Made by a program: the position numbers and the translations under genes. 5,521 bases of DNA from assembly GCA_937960755.1 (NCBI GenBank), contig CALGOL010000435.1, positions 1-5,521 on the forward strand. Reading direction: 5' to 3'. Shown here piece by piece: positions 1-5,294 of this stretch; position 1 is the stretch's first letter, and the number at the start of each line of letters is the position of its first letter. Source of the DNA: an uncultured Azospirillum sp. (GTDB lineage Bacteria > Pseudomonadota > Alphaproteobacteria > Azospirillales > Azospirillaceae). The notes beneath the pieces were generated by a model. That model had not been told where the DNA came from. It did no database searches and worked only from the letters and a program-made list of their open reading frames with translations.

Positions 1-286
1 GCTGGGCTATATCGTGCTGGCCGCGGTGCTGCCGGTGGAGGAAAAATCAGACTGGCGGAGCGAGCCGCAAGCCGAACGCCGCGACGAGACCGTCGAGGCG
101 CGCCGCGCCGAAACCGCCGAGGCGCAATCCGCCGCCGCCGAACTGACCGCATTGCGGGCGCGGATGGAGGAAATGGACCGCCGCGCCGCGGCGTGGGAGG
201 CCCGCGTGGTGGCGGAGCACCTCGACCCCGGCGCGGCGGAACTTGATCGGGCGATCCGCGATCTGGAGCGCGGCGCCGGGCGGTAA
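1..286 (+). CDS. PspC-like envelope stress protein, C-terminal part (5' truncated)
   Basis: The reading frame is open from the left edge (first full codon at base 2) to a TAA at 284-286, giving 94 residues of a protein whose start lies outside the window. It opens with the end of a hydrophobic segment (LGYIVLAAVLPVEEK), followed by a highly charged Ala/Glu/Arg-rich helix with coiled-coil character and the tail DRAIRDLERGAGR. This matches the organisation of the PspC family: an inner-membrane segment ending in a YI-L---L-P pattern, then a Glu/Arg-rich helix near the C-terminus. PspC works with PspB to sense inner-membrane damage and to recruit or release PspA in the phage-shock response. The GTG at 14-16 should not be read as the start, because the membrane segment continues upstream of it. 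The N-terminal half that carries the diagnostic PspC domain is not visible, so another membrane protein with a coiled-coil tail remains possible. It converges on the OsmC-like gene, with 54 bases between the two stops. Confidence 0.6.
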   Translation, partial: LGYIVLAAVLPVEEKSDWRSEPQAERRDETVEARRAETAEAQSAAAELTALRARMEEMDRRAAAWEARVVAEHLDPGAAELDRAIRDLERGAGR

Positions 287-340
287 GCCGCTAAAGGGCG
301 GTAAGCGCCGCAGAGCCGCCCGCGCCCACTCCCCCGGCGC
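287..340. other. Short convergent intergenic gap with a weak stem-loop
   Basis: This gap lies between two convergent genes. A 6-bp inverted repeat (GGGCGG at 296-301, CCGCCC at 316-321) could form a stem-loop with a 14-base loop. There is no T-run on either side, so a terminator is possible but unsupported. The octamer CGGTAAGC occurs twice (281-288 and 299-306), the first copy overlapping the stop codon of the plus-strand gene. Confidence 0.3.
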
Positions 341-856
341 CTACCGCGCTTCCCTGGTCACCGTCAGCTTGGTTTGCGGCGGCTTGACCAGGGTTTGGAA
401 CACCACGCAATAGCGCTCGGTCAGCTTGGTCAAAGCGTCGATGCGGTCCTGCGGCTCATCCGTGACAAGGTCAAACGTCACGCGGATCTCGCGGAAACCC
501 ACCGGCGCCGAGCGCTCCACGCCCAGCGTGCCGCGGAAATCAAGGTCGCCTTCGACATTGACCGAGCCGCCCTTGAGGTCAAAGGCGAGCGCCGTCGCCA
601 CCGCCTTCAGCGTCACCCCGGCGCAAGCCGCCAGCGCCTCCAGCAACATGTCGCCGGAACACGCCTGCGTTCCCAGCCCGCCGGTGGCGGGGTGCAGCCC
701 GGCCTCCACCAGCGCGCGGCCGGTATCGACTCGGCAAGCGATCCCGTCGCCGTCCAAGTCGCCCTTGGCCTTCAGCGTCACCACCGCGGCGGCGGGATCG
801 ACTTTGTACTTGTCCTTCAAGGGCGCTTGCATCGCCCGCAGTTCATCGGCGTTCAT
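341..856 (-). CDS. OsmC family peroxide-reductase-like protein
   Basis: The predicted protein has 171 residues and no signal peptide, so it is presumably cytoplasmic. Members of the OsmC/Ohr superfamily use a pair of cysteines to reduce organic hydroperoxides or hydrogen peroxide, being recycled by lipoylated proteins or other thiols. The two family cysteines are visible: C78 in the helix SGDMLLEALAACAGVTL and C150 in ERYCVVFQTL, the usual peroxidatic and resolving positions in an alpha/beta fold of normal OsmC length. Two further cysteines (C41, C66) flank a GRALVEAGLHPATGG stretch, so it belongs to an OsmC-like subgroup rather than classical OsmC or Ohr. The start at 856 is supported by a GAGGA ribosome-binding sequence (867-871, minus strand) 10 bases upstream. 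The gene stands alone: it converges with the PspC-like gene downstream and has a hairpin-rich gap upstream. A 17-bp palindrome begins 28 bases before the start codon and may regulate it. Substrate and partner cannot be deduced. Confidence 0.87.
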   Translation of the reverse strand: MNADELRAMQAPLKDKYKVDPAAAVVTLKAKGDLDGDGIACRVDTGRALVEAGLHPATGGLGTQACSGDMLLEALAACAGVTLKAVATALAFDLKGGSVNVEGDLDFRGTLGVERSAPVGFREIRVTFDLVTDEPQDRIDALTKLTERYCVVFQTLVKPPQTKLTVTREAR

Positions 857-879
857 GATCGGCGTTTCCTCATATCGTT

Positions 880-908
880 ATTTTATCATTCTCCCGTGAG
901 TATGACTC
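880..908 (-). promoter_or_regulatory. Possible promoter of the OsmC-like gene
   Basis: On the minus strand a TAAAAT hexamer (880-885) matches five of six positions of a sigma-70 -10 box. Seventeen bases upstream is GAGTCA (903-908), which matches only three of six -35 positions. Transcription from here would leave an untranslated leader of roughly 15-20 bases containing the GAGGA ribosome-binding site. The weak -35 and the palindrome covering the spacer would suit a regulated promoter, but this is inference from position and consensus only. Confidence 0.3.
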
Positions 909-921
909 ACGGGAGAATGAT
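885..921. repeat. 17-bp perfect inverted repeat with 3-base loop
   Basis: The arms 885-901 and 905-921 are exact reverse complements and are separated by only ATG (902-904). The core arm is CATTCTCCCGTGAGT. It sits 28 bases upstream of the OsmC-like start codon, and on the minus strand it is followed by AAAATAACG, not a T-run, so it does not look like an ordinary terminator in that direction. It could be a DNA operator overlapping the promoter, a strong RNA hairpin near the 5' end of the transcript, or a copy of a dispersed palindromic repeat. The symmetry is directly visible; the role is unknown. Confidence 0.85.
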
Positions 922-922
922 T

Positions 923-978
923 GGGCCATTGAGGCCCCGCGCCCCCATGGGCGCGAAGCCAAGCGCGCGGATGCGCGC
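923..978. repeat. Three consecutive short GC-rich stem-loops
   Basis: Immediately after the 17-bp palindrome come three further inverted repeats with almost no spacing: GGGCC (923-927) with GGCCC (933-937), CGCGCCC (938-944) with GGGCGCG (949-955), and GCGCGC (963-968) with GCGCGC (973-978). No convincing open reading frame with coding character covers them. They may be parts of one folded RNA or a GC-rich intergenic repeat unit. Confidence 0.5.
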
Positions 979-994
979 GCCCGGCGTCTGAGGG

Positions 995-1022
995 CTTCCT
1001 TGAACGGCTGCGTTCAAGGAAG
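995..1022. repeat. 12-bp perfect stem-loop with 4-base loop
   Basis: CTTCCTTGAACG (995-1006) and CGTTCAAGGAAG (1011-1022) are exact reverse complements around GCTG. The short loop and perfect stem make a very stable hairpin in either transcript. Neither side carries a T-run, so a canonical Rho-independent terminator is not supported. Confidence 0.75.
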
Positions 1023-1050
1023 ATTGCAATAAATCGCCGCCCCAATATAG

Positions 1051-1084
1051 CGCCGCCGGAGAGATTTTCATCCCCCCGGCGGCG
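1051..1084 (-). terminator. Stem-loop downstream of the 341-residue protein gene, possible terminator
   Basis: CGCCGCCGG (1051-1059) pairs perfectly with CCGGCGGCG (1076-1084). The stem can continue inward with two mismatches to a TTTC loop (1066-1069). It lies 26 bases past the stop codon of the minus-strand gene, where a terminator is expected, but the following minus-strand bases (CTATATTGGGG) have only a poor T-tract. Termination is therefore plausible rather than clear. Confidence 0.4.
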
Positions 1085-1110
1085 TCCGACCTTCGTTCAA
1101 CTTATTGGAA

Positions 1111-2136
1111 TCAAGCTGTTATATTAAGCCCGCCAGAGGCCGCCGCCTGTTGCGAGGCCGCAGCCGCCGCGCCGGCCTGGGTTTCCGACATCGGCGGCAG
1201 AATGGCCGACAGGTCCAGCTTCAGCTTCATGGTGCCGTCTTGGCGCTTCTCCGGCGTCGCCACCGCCAAGCCGCCCGACTTGACGCCGGACTTGTCCGAC
1301 ATCTCGTTCAGCTTGCCGAGGATCTGCTCCACCTCTTCCGCCGAAAAGCCCTTGGCGTTGATAATCATGCCTTCGGCCTTGCCGTCGGCGGTGGTGCTGG
1401 ACTGACCGACGCGCACCATGCCTTCGCCGTCGCTGTTGACCTGGGCTTGCAGCGATTCGTCTTCGCGGCGCAGATCAAGGGTGGATTTGGCGTAGGAAAT
1501 CTTGAGCTGGCGGTCGCCGTCCTGGACAATCAGGTCGATGCCGCTGGATTCGATGGTGAATTGCGTCGCCGACGACTGGTAATCCACCGCGATTTGCGAG
1601 AAGTCGAAGCTCTTGGACTTTTCCAGCAGGTCTTTGCTGAAGTCCTTTAGCGCGCCGTCGATCTGATCCTTGGGCGCTCCCAGCATCTCCAAGACGCCGC
1701 CTAGCGAGCCTTCCAGCCCTTTCAAGGCTTTGCCGAGGCTTTCGGCGAATGCGTCTCTGGTGGTCGCCACCTTGTTCATGATGTTTTCGGCTTCGCGCGC
1801 CCGGTCAAGGTTGGCGCTCTGGAACCCGCCCTTCGGAGGCGATCCGCCGTTCTGTTGCGCTTTCTTCTGCGCCGCGCCGGTGGCCGCGCTGGTGGCCGCG
1901 CCGGTGAATGTGTCGAGCAGGCTTTCCATCGACTTGCTGATGTTGACGACTTCGTTCGACGTCGCCCCTTGCGAGACGACCTCTGACGAAGCGAACGTCG
2001 CCTTGGCGACCGTCAGCGTTTGCGTGGTTTGGCTGCTTTGCGCGTTCTGCGCATTTTGGGCATTCTGCTTATTCTGGGGAACAACCGCGTTTTTAACCGC
2101 CGCCGCCCCGTTCGCCGCCAAGCTGTTCGTAATCAT
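1111..2136 (-). CDS. Hypothetical protein, 341 residues, Asn-Ala-Gln repeats near N-terminus
   Basis: I do not recognise this protein. It has no cysteines, no signal peptide and no membrane segment. The N-terminal ~105 residues are low-complexity, rich in Ala, Gln, Ser, Thr and Asn, with a short NAQ-type tandem repeat at residues 25-33. Residues ~108-175 look helical and amphipathic (a run including ESLGKALKGLEGSLGGVLEML). Residues ~183-258 look like alternating beta strands with turns (SGIDLIVQDGDRQLKISY). Residues ~264-281 form another acidic helix (FSAEEVEQILGKLNEMS), and the C-terminus is again Ala/Gln-rich. This disordered-helix-strand-disordered layout resembles soluble secreted or flagellum-associated proteins, but no motif proves that. 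The start at 2136 is backed by AAGGA (2147-2151, minus strand) 10 bases upstream and by an AT-rich promoter-like stretch. It is a single-gene unit between the terminator of the multicopper oxidase gene and the stem-loop at 1051-1084. Confidence 0.8.
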   Translation of the reverse strand: MITNSLAANGAAAVKNAVVPQNKQNAQNAQNAQSSQTTQTLTVAKATFASSEVVSQGATSNEVVNISKSMESLLDTFTGAATSAATGAAQKKAQQNGGSPPKGGFQSANLDRAREAENIMNKVATTRDAFAESLGKALKGLEGSLGGVLEMLGAPKDQIDGALKDFSKDLLEKSKSFDFSQIAVDYQSSATQFTIESSGIDLIVQDGDRQLKISYAKSTLDLRREDESLQAQVNSDGEGMVRVGQSSTTADGKAEGMIINAKGFSAEEVEQILGKLNEMSDKSGVKSGGLAVATPEKRQDGTMKLKLDLSAILPPMSETQAGAAAAASQQAAASGGLNITA

Positions 2137-2189
2137 CGCGTGCTTTTCCTTCGACCCGTGGCCAAGGCAAGCATACGCCGACGCCGGTT

Positions 2190-2232
2190 AATTAAATACT
2201 ATAAATTTATCAAAAATACTGGTTAACAAGTA
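2190..2232 (-). promoter_or_regulatory. AT-rich probable promoter region of the 341-residue protein gene
   Basis: This is the most AT-rich stretch of the window, set in GC-rich DNA directly upstream of the gene starting at 2136. On the minus strand it reads TTGTTA, then about 18 bases, then TTTATA followed by GTATTTAAT, a loose fit to -35 and -10 boxes. It also contains the small palindromes GTTAAC, ATAAATTTAT and TTAATTAA, which may simply reflect AT-richness. I see no clear sigma-54 or sigma-28 consensus. Confidence 0.4.
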
Positions 2233-2233
2233 G

Positions 2234-2276
2234 AAAACAAAGCTGTCGGCGACTCCCGCTTGGACACGCCGACAGC
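2234..2276 (-). terminator. Rho-independent terminator of the multicopper oxidase gene
   Basis: The arms GCTGTCGGCG (2242-2251) and CGCCGACAGC (2267-2276) form a perfect 10-bp stem with a 15-base loop. On the minus strand the stem is followed at once by TTTGTTTT (2234-2241). It lies 14 bases past the oxidase stop codon, so it should end the lpxC-side transcript and insulate the next minus-strand gene. Confidence 0.85.
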
Positions 2277-2290
2277 CAGCTACTTTCGTA

Positions 2291-3733
2291 TCAGGCGATG
2301 ACGACTTCGGTCATCATGCCAGTCGCCATGTGCAACAGATTATGACAGTGCAGCGGCCAGCGGCCGGGGTTGTCCGCGTTAAAGGCGATGCGGATCGCAC
2401 CGCCGACCGGAACCAGCACGGTGTCGCGCATCGCGCCGGCCAGCGCCGCGCCGTTCACCCCAACCACTTGAAAATGAAAGCCGTGCAAGTGCATCGGATG
2501 CGCCATGTCGCTTTCATTGGTCATGTCGATTTCCACCCTGGCCCCCAGCGGCGCGGTCAGCGGCCGGTGGCGGCCGAACGGCAGATCGTCGATGGTCCAG
2601 GCATAGGGCGACATGCCGCCGGTCAGCCGAACGGTGAAGCCGACGTCCGCGGGCTTGGGCGACAGCGGTTGAAGCGCGGTTAAGCGCCGTTCCAGCGCCA
2701 AGTCGACCGGCGGCGCCGCCGCGTCGGCTTCCCCCGCCAGCTTAGGAACCGCCGCCCCCGCCGTCGCCAGCACGAATCCCGTCCGTTTGCGGTCGCCTTC
2801 CCGCTGGGCGAAAATAGGAAAAGCCCCGCCCGTTGCGGGAATCTCCAGCAGAATGTCGAGTCGCTGACCCATAGTCATCGCAAAGACCCGACCGGCGACC
2901 GCCGCCGTCGGATTGCCGTCCACGGCGACCGCCGCCCCTTGCAGCGCGCCCAAGTCGATGTGAAACGCCGTGGAGGTGGCGCCGTTAATCAGCCGCAGCC
3001 GCACCCGCCCGCCACGGTCGACCTGAAATACCGCCGGATCGTCCAGCGTGCGGTCGTTGGCGAGATAGGCGTCGTACTCGACGTCGTTGAGGTCCATCGG
3101 CTTGAACGTCGCCGCGTCCGCCTGGCCGCCCCCCTGGGCGGCGCCATGGCCGCCGTGATGACCGCCGTGCATGCTGTGATCCATCGCGCCGCCGCCGGTA
3201 AGACCGGCCAGCACTTCGGCCGGGTCGGCGAAGGTGAAGTCGTGCAGCAGCACGACGACTTCCTGAACGTCGGCCTTTGCGTCGTCGGCCGAGCGCACGA
3301 TCAGCGGCGCAGCCATCAGCAACTGTTCTTGCAAACCGTGGTGCGAGTGCATCCAGTGGGTTCCCGGCCGCGGCGCGAAATCATAGCGCCGGCTCTCCCC
3401 CGCCGCCAACACCGGGCGGGCGGCGTCGGCGACCCCGTCCTGGACGTAGGGCGGCGTCTGGCCGTGCCAATGAATAATGGTCGCCTCGCCGCTGCGGTTC
3501 TCCAGATCGACCAGAAAGCGCTCGCCGGGGTCAAGGGTAAGACCGTGGACGCCTTCCGGCTGGCGCAGGCCGAACACCGTCGCGGCGCGGCCTTTCACCT
3601 CAATGACCCGGCGTTCAATCAGCAGGCGGCGGGGGGCGGCTTGCGCCAAAACTGGGGAAGTCGAAACCATCGGCGCGGCGGCCAGCGCCGCAGCCCCCGC
3701 CAGCAGGCGGCGGCGGGTGATAGGGGTGTGCAT
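2291..3733 (-). CDS. Tat-exported multicopper oxidase (CueO/CopA-like)
   Basis: The protein has 480 residues. Multicopper oxidases couple one-electron oxidation of a substrate to four-electron reduction of oxygen to water. Periplasmic CueO/CopA types oxidise Cu(I) and protect against copper. A Tat signal is visible (TRRRLLAGAAALAAAP), with likely cleavage after VLA at residue 30. The four copper motifs are present in order: HWHG (88-91), HSHHGLQ (129-135), HPMHLHG (412-418) and HCHNLLHMATGMM (462-474). By family alignment H412, C463, H468 and M473 bind the type 1 copper, and H88, H90, H129, H131, H415, H417, H462 and H464 the type 2/3 cluster, so the enzyme looks intact. A Gly/His/Met-rich loop (about residues 181-200) may bind extra copper. 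The start at 3733 is chosen because GGAG lies 9 bases upstream and the signal peptide begins there; the frame is open to 3835 but the extra residues would bury the signal. It follows the Cys-rich gene by 61 bases. Other substrates (phenols, Mn, Fe) cannot be excluded. Confidence 0.93.
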   Translation of the reverse strand: MHTPITRRRLLAGAAALAAAPMVSTSPVLAQAAPRRLLIERRVIEVKGRAATVFGLRQPEGVHGLTLDPGERFLVDLENRSGEATIIHWHGQTPPYVQDGVADAARPVLAAGESRRYDFAPRPGTHWMHSHHGLQEQLLMAAPLIVRSADDAKADVQEVVVLLHDFTFADPAEVLAGLTGGGAMDHSMHGGHHGGHGAAQGGGQADAATFKPMDLNDVEYDAYLANDRTLDDPAVFQVDRGGRVRLRLINGATSTAFHIDLGALQGAAVAVDGNPTAAVAGRVFAMTMGQRLDILLEIPATGGAFPIFAQREGDRKRTGFVLATAGAAVPKLAGEADAAAPPVDLALERRLTALQPLSPKPADVGFTVRLTGGMSPYAWTIDDLPFGRHRPLTAPLGARVEIDMTNESDMAHPMHLHGFHFQVVGVNGAALAGAMRDTVLVPVGGAIRIAFNADNPGRWPLHCHNLLHMATGMMTEVVIA

Positions 3734-3742
3734 GATAATTTT

Positions 3743-3746
3743 CTCC
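3743..3746 (-). promoter_or_regulatory. Ribosome-binding site that fixes the multicopper oxidase start
   Basis: GGAG on the minus strand is separated by 9 bases from the ATG at 3731-3733. It selects the start that begins with the twin-arginine signal over the upstream in-frame ATG at 3833-3835, which would lie inside the preceding gene and add 34 Arg/Pro-rich residues. Confidence 0.75.
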
Positions 3747-3763
3747 GTCGGAACTGGATCGAC

Positions 3764-3782
3764 CCGCCCCCAAGGGAGGCGG
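3764..3782. repeat. Small stem-loop in the leader of the multicopper oxidase gene
   Basis: CCGCC (3764-3768) pairs with GGCGG (3778-3782), and the stem can continue with CC/GG pairs past one unpaired base. It lies in the 61-base gap between the Cys-rich gene and the oxidase start. It may modulate relative expression or mRNA stability. No T-run follows, so it is not a terminator. Confidence 0.4.
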
Positions 3783-3794
3783 ATGCGGAAACGG

Positions 3795-4157
3795 TCAGAC
3801 GAAGGATCGCGGCGGCCGCGGATCGGGCGGCGCACCGACGCCGGCCGCCAAACGGCCGGGCGGAATGCTCAAGTCGAGCCGGACAAACGCGGCGGGTGCG
3901 GCGATAGGGGCTTGCGGCGCCAGCCAAACGCCGCTGCAAACCGCCCCGGCGCAACAACTGACGTCGCTGGCGGCAGAATCATCGGCGGAATCATCGGCGC
4001 AATCGCCGTTGGGGCAATGATGGTCGGCGGATGCGGCTTGCGCTTGGGCGAAGGATGCGTAATCGGCGAACACCGCGGACGAAAACGCGAAAACGGCGAG
4101 CGCTGCAAACAGCGCCGCCGCTAAAGCGATAACGGAAAAACGACGTCGGCCGGTCAT
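3795..4157 (-). CDS. Small exported Cys/His-containing protein, putative copper-module partner
   Basis: I do not recognise a named family. The 120-residue protein starts with a clear Sec-type signal peptide: basic MTGRRR, a hydrophobic core to about residue 26, and a probable cleavage after VFA (residue 31). The mature part carries HHCPNGDC (46-53) and SCCAGAVC (67-74), giving five cysteines (48, 53, 68, 69, 74) and two adjacent histidines on either side of an acidic ADDSADDSA spacer. The tail is Pro-rich, ending PPDPRPPRSFV. This layout suits a small periplasmic metal-binding or disulfide-bonded protein, and Cys/His-bearing small exported proteins commonly sit beside copper oxidases and efflux genes, so copper binding is a reasonable inference, not shown. 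The start is 10 bases after the lpxC stop with no good ribosome-binding site, suggesting translational coupling to lpxC. The oxidase gene follows after 61 bases. The acidic spacer is encoded by a 12-bp tandem duplication. Confidence 0.72.
   Translation of the reverse strand: MTGRRRFSVIALAAALFAALAVFAFSSAVFADYASFAQAQAASADHHCPNGDCADDSADDSAASDVSCCAGAVCSGVWLAPQAPIAAPAAFVRLDLSIPPGRLAAGVGAPPDPRPPRSFV
3976..3999. repeat. 12-bp perfect tandem duplication inside the Cys-rich gene
   Basis: GAATCATCGGCG occurs twice head-to-tail (3976-3987 and 3988-3999). On the minus strand it encodes the repeated ADDS/DDSA acidic spacer between the two cysteine clusters. Twelve bases keep the frame, so the spacer length could vary by slippage between strains. 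Confidence 0.85.
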
Positions 4158-4167
4158 GCCGACCAGA

Positions 4168-5130
4168 TTACGCCACGGCGCGCGACAGCGCCAGGGTCGG
4201 CGTGGCGGCGGTCAGCACGTCGTAACGCCACGCCGAACGGTCGGCGAACAGCGCGTGCAGCAGACGGTTGTTCAGCGCGTGGCCGGCCTTGTCGCCGTGG
4301 TAGCGGCCGATGATCGGGCAGCCGGCCAGGAACAGGTCGCCCACCGCGTCCAAAATCTTGTGACGAACGAACTCGTCCTTAAAGCGCAAGCCGCCTTCGT
4401 TGACGATGCGGTCGCCGTCCACCACCACCGCGTTTTCCAGCGAGCCGCCACGGGCCAGACCCATGCGGCGCATCGCCTCCACCTCGTGCAGGAAGCCGAA
4501 GGTGCGCGCTTTGCTGATGTCGCGGGCGAAAACGTCGGGCGTCAGGGCGACGGCGCAGCGCTGGCGGCCGATGGCGGCGCTGGCGAAATCAATATCGAAG
4601 CTGAAGGAGGCGGTTTCCGCCGGGTCGAGCCGGGCGATCTTGTCGCCGTCGCGGATCTCCACCGGCTTCAGCACGCGGATCACTTGGCGCAGGCCGTCTT
4701 GGATCTGCAAGCCGGCGCCGCTCAGCGCGGCGACGAATTCCGCCGACGAGCCGTCGAGAATCGCCACTTCCGGGCCGTTCAGGTGAATTTCGGCGTTGTC
4801 CACGCCCATGCCGCTGAGCGCGGCCATCAAATGCTCAATGGTCCCGATGGAAACGCCGGCGTCGTTGGCGATCACCGTACACATGCGGGTGTCGGACACC
4901 CGGTCCCACGCCGCTTCAATCACCGCTTCCGCCGCCGGGCGGTCGGTGCGGACGAAACGCACGCCAGCGTCGGTCGGCGCCGGGCGAATCTCCATATCGA
5001 TCTTCGCGCCAGAGTGCAGACCCACCCCCGACAGACGCGCCGGCGCCGCCAAAGTATGCTGGAACATCTGGTCGCCGCTGCGGTTGATGTGGGTCACGGG
5101 ACGAGTCTCCAACCGGTTCTTTTTGCTCAT
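4168..5130 (-). CDS. lpxC: UDP-3-O-acyl-N-acetylglucosamine deacetylase
   Basis: LpxC is the cytoplasmic zinc enzyme that removes the acetyl group from UDP-3-O-acyl-GlcNAc, the first committed step of lipid A synthesis. The 320 residues carry all signature motifs: GVGLHSG (35-41), IEHLMAALSGMGVDN (98-112), KARTFGFLHEVE (207-218) and FVRHKILDAVGDLF (254-267). By alignment with the E. coli enzyme, E99 is the catalytic base, H100, H257 and D261 bind zinc and H284 (in KAGHALNN) is the catalytic histidine; the spacing of the last three matches E. coli exactly. The ATG at 5130 lacks a good ribosome-binding site. A second ATG at 5065-5067 (M22) would give 299 residues, close to the E. coli length of about 305, and would place the zinc histidine at position 79 as in E. 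coli, so it is a serious alternative start. It lies downstream of ftsZ but is separated from it by a terminator, and is tightly followed by the Cys-rich gene instead of bamD. Confidence 0.96.
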   Translation of the reverse strand: MSKKNRLETRPVTHINRSGDQMFQHTLAAPARLSGVGLHSGAKIDMEIRPAPTDAGVRFVRTDRPAAEAVIEAAWDRVSDTRMCTVIANDAGVSIGTIEHLMAALSGMGVDNAEIHLNGPEVAILDGSSAEFVAALSGAGLQIQDGLRQVIRVLKPVEIRDGDKIARLDPAETASFSFDIDFASAAIGRQRCAVALTPDVFARDISKARTFGFLHEVEAMRRMGLARGGSLENAVVVDGDRIVNEGGLRFKDEFVRHKILDAVGDLFLAGCPIIGRYHGDKAGHALNNRLLHALFADRSAWRYDVLTAATPTLALSRAVA

Positions 5131-5190
5131 GCTATTGAGGTAACACCTGCTTGGAGAAAGGACAAATCACTCTTTGTTACGGTTTGTTGC

Positions 5191-5208
5191 AGGACGGAAT
5201 CTCGTCCT
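5191..5208. repeat. 6-bp inverted repeat upstream of lpxC
   Basis: AGGACG (5191-5196) and CGTCCT (5203-5208) form a small palindrome around GAATCT, in the 97-base segment between the ftsZ terminator and the lpxC start at 5130. This segment must hold the lpxC promoter if the terminator works, but I see no convincing -35/-10 pair. The repeat could be an operator or a leader hairpin. Confidence 0.35.
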
Positions 5209-5227
5209 AACCTACTCTTTTCGCAGG

Positions 5228-5286
5228 AAAAAAGCGGCCTCAGCCGCGAAGACGACGATTGCTCGTCGCCTTCGCGGTCGAGGCCG
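5228..5286 (-). terminator. Long Rho-independent terminator downstream of ftsZ
   Basis: The two halves 5235-5258 and 5263-5286 pair over 24 positions with only two clear mismatches and one wobble, closing on the loop TTGC (5259-5262). The outer arms are CGGCCTC/GAGGCCG, then CCGCGAAG/CTTCGCGG, then CGACGA/TCGTCG. On the minus strand the stem is followed after one base by TTTTTT (5228-5233), so it terminates transcription arriving from ftsZ. The stem is unusually long for a terminator. Confidence 0.88.
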
Positions 5287-5294
5287 AAGGCGTT

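Noticed and set aside
374..991. Plus-strand open frame of 205 codons across the OsmC-like gene and the hairpin region
   Set aside because: It is antisense to the OsmC-like gene and then runs through palindromic non-coding DNA. No ribosome-binding site or domain is visible.
885..1084. CRISPR array or insertion-sequence ends
   Set aside because: The inverted repeats differ from each other in sequence, are not regularly spaced direct repeats, and no transposase or cas gene lies nearby.
1670..2226. Plus-strand frames with hydrophobic Cys-rich translations opposite the 341-residue gene
   Set aside because: The hydrophobic look comes from reading Ala/Gln/Lys-rich codons backwards. The minus-strand gene has a ribosome-binding site and plausible composition.
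2190..2232. Replication origin or attachment site in the AT-rich stretch
   Set aside because: It is only about 40 bases long, has no repeated DnaA boxes or flanking integrase or tRNA, and its place upstream of a gene is explained by a promoter.
3734..3835. N-terminal extension of the multicopper oxidase by 34 residues
   Set aside because: It would overlap the upstream gene, adds Arg/Pro-rich residues ahead of a twin-arginine signal peptide, and the internal ATG at 3733 has a good ribosome-binding site.
2939..3907. Plus-strand open frame of 322 codons
   Set aside because: It is antisense to the multicopper oxidase, which carries all copper motifs. The translated shadow is Arg/Gln/His-rich with no domain.
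3734..4200. Copper-responsive operator (CueR- or CsoR-type dyad) upstream of the copper genes
   Set aside because: I looked for the MerR-type CCTTCC/GGAAGG dyad and for long GC-rich CsoR palindromes and saw none; only the small leader hairpin at 3764-3782 is present.
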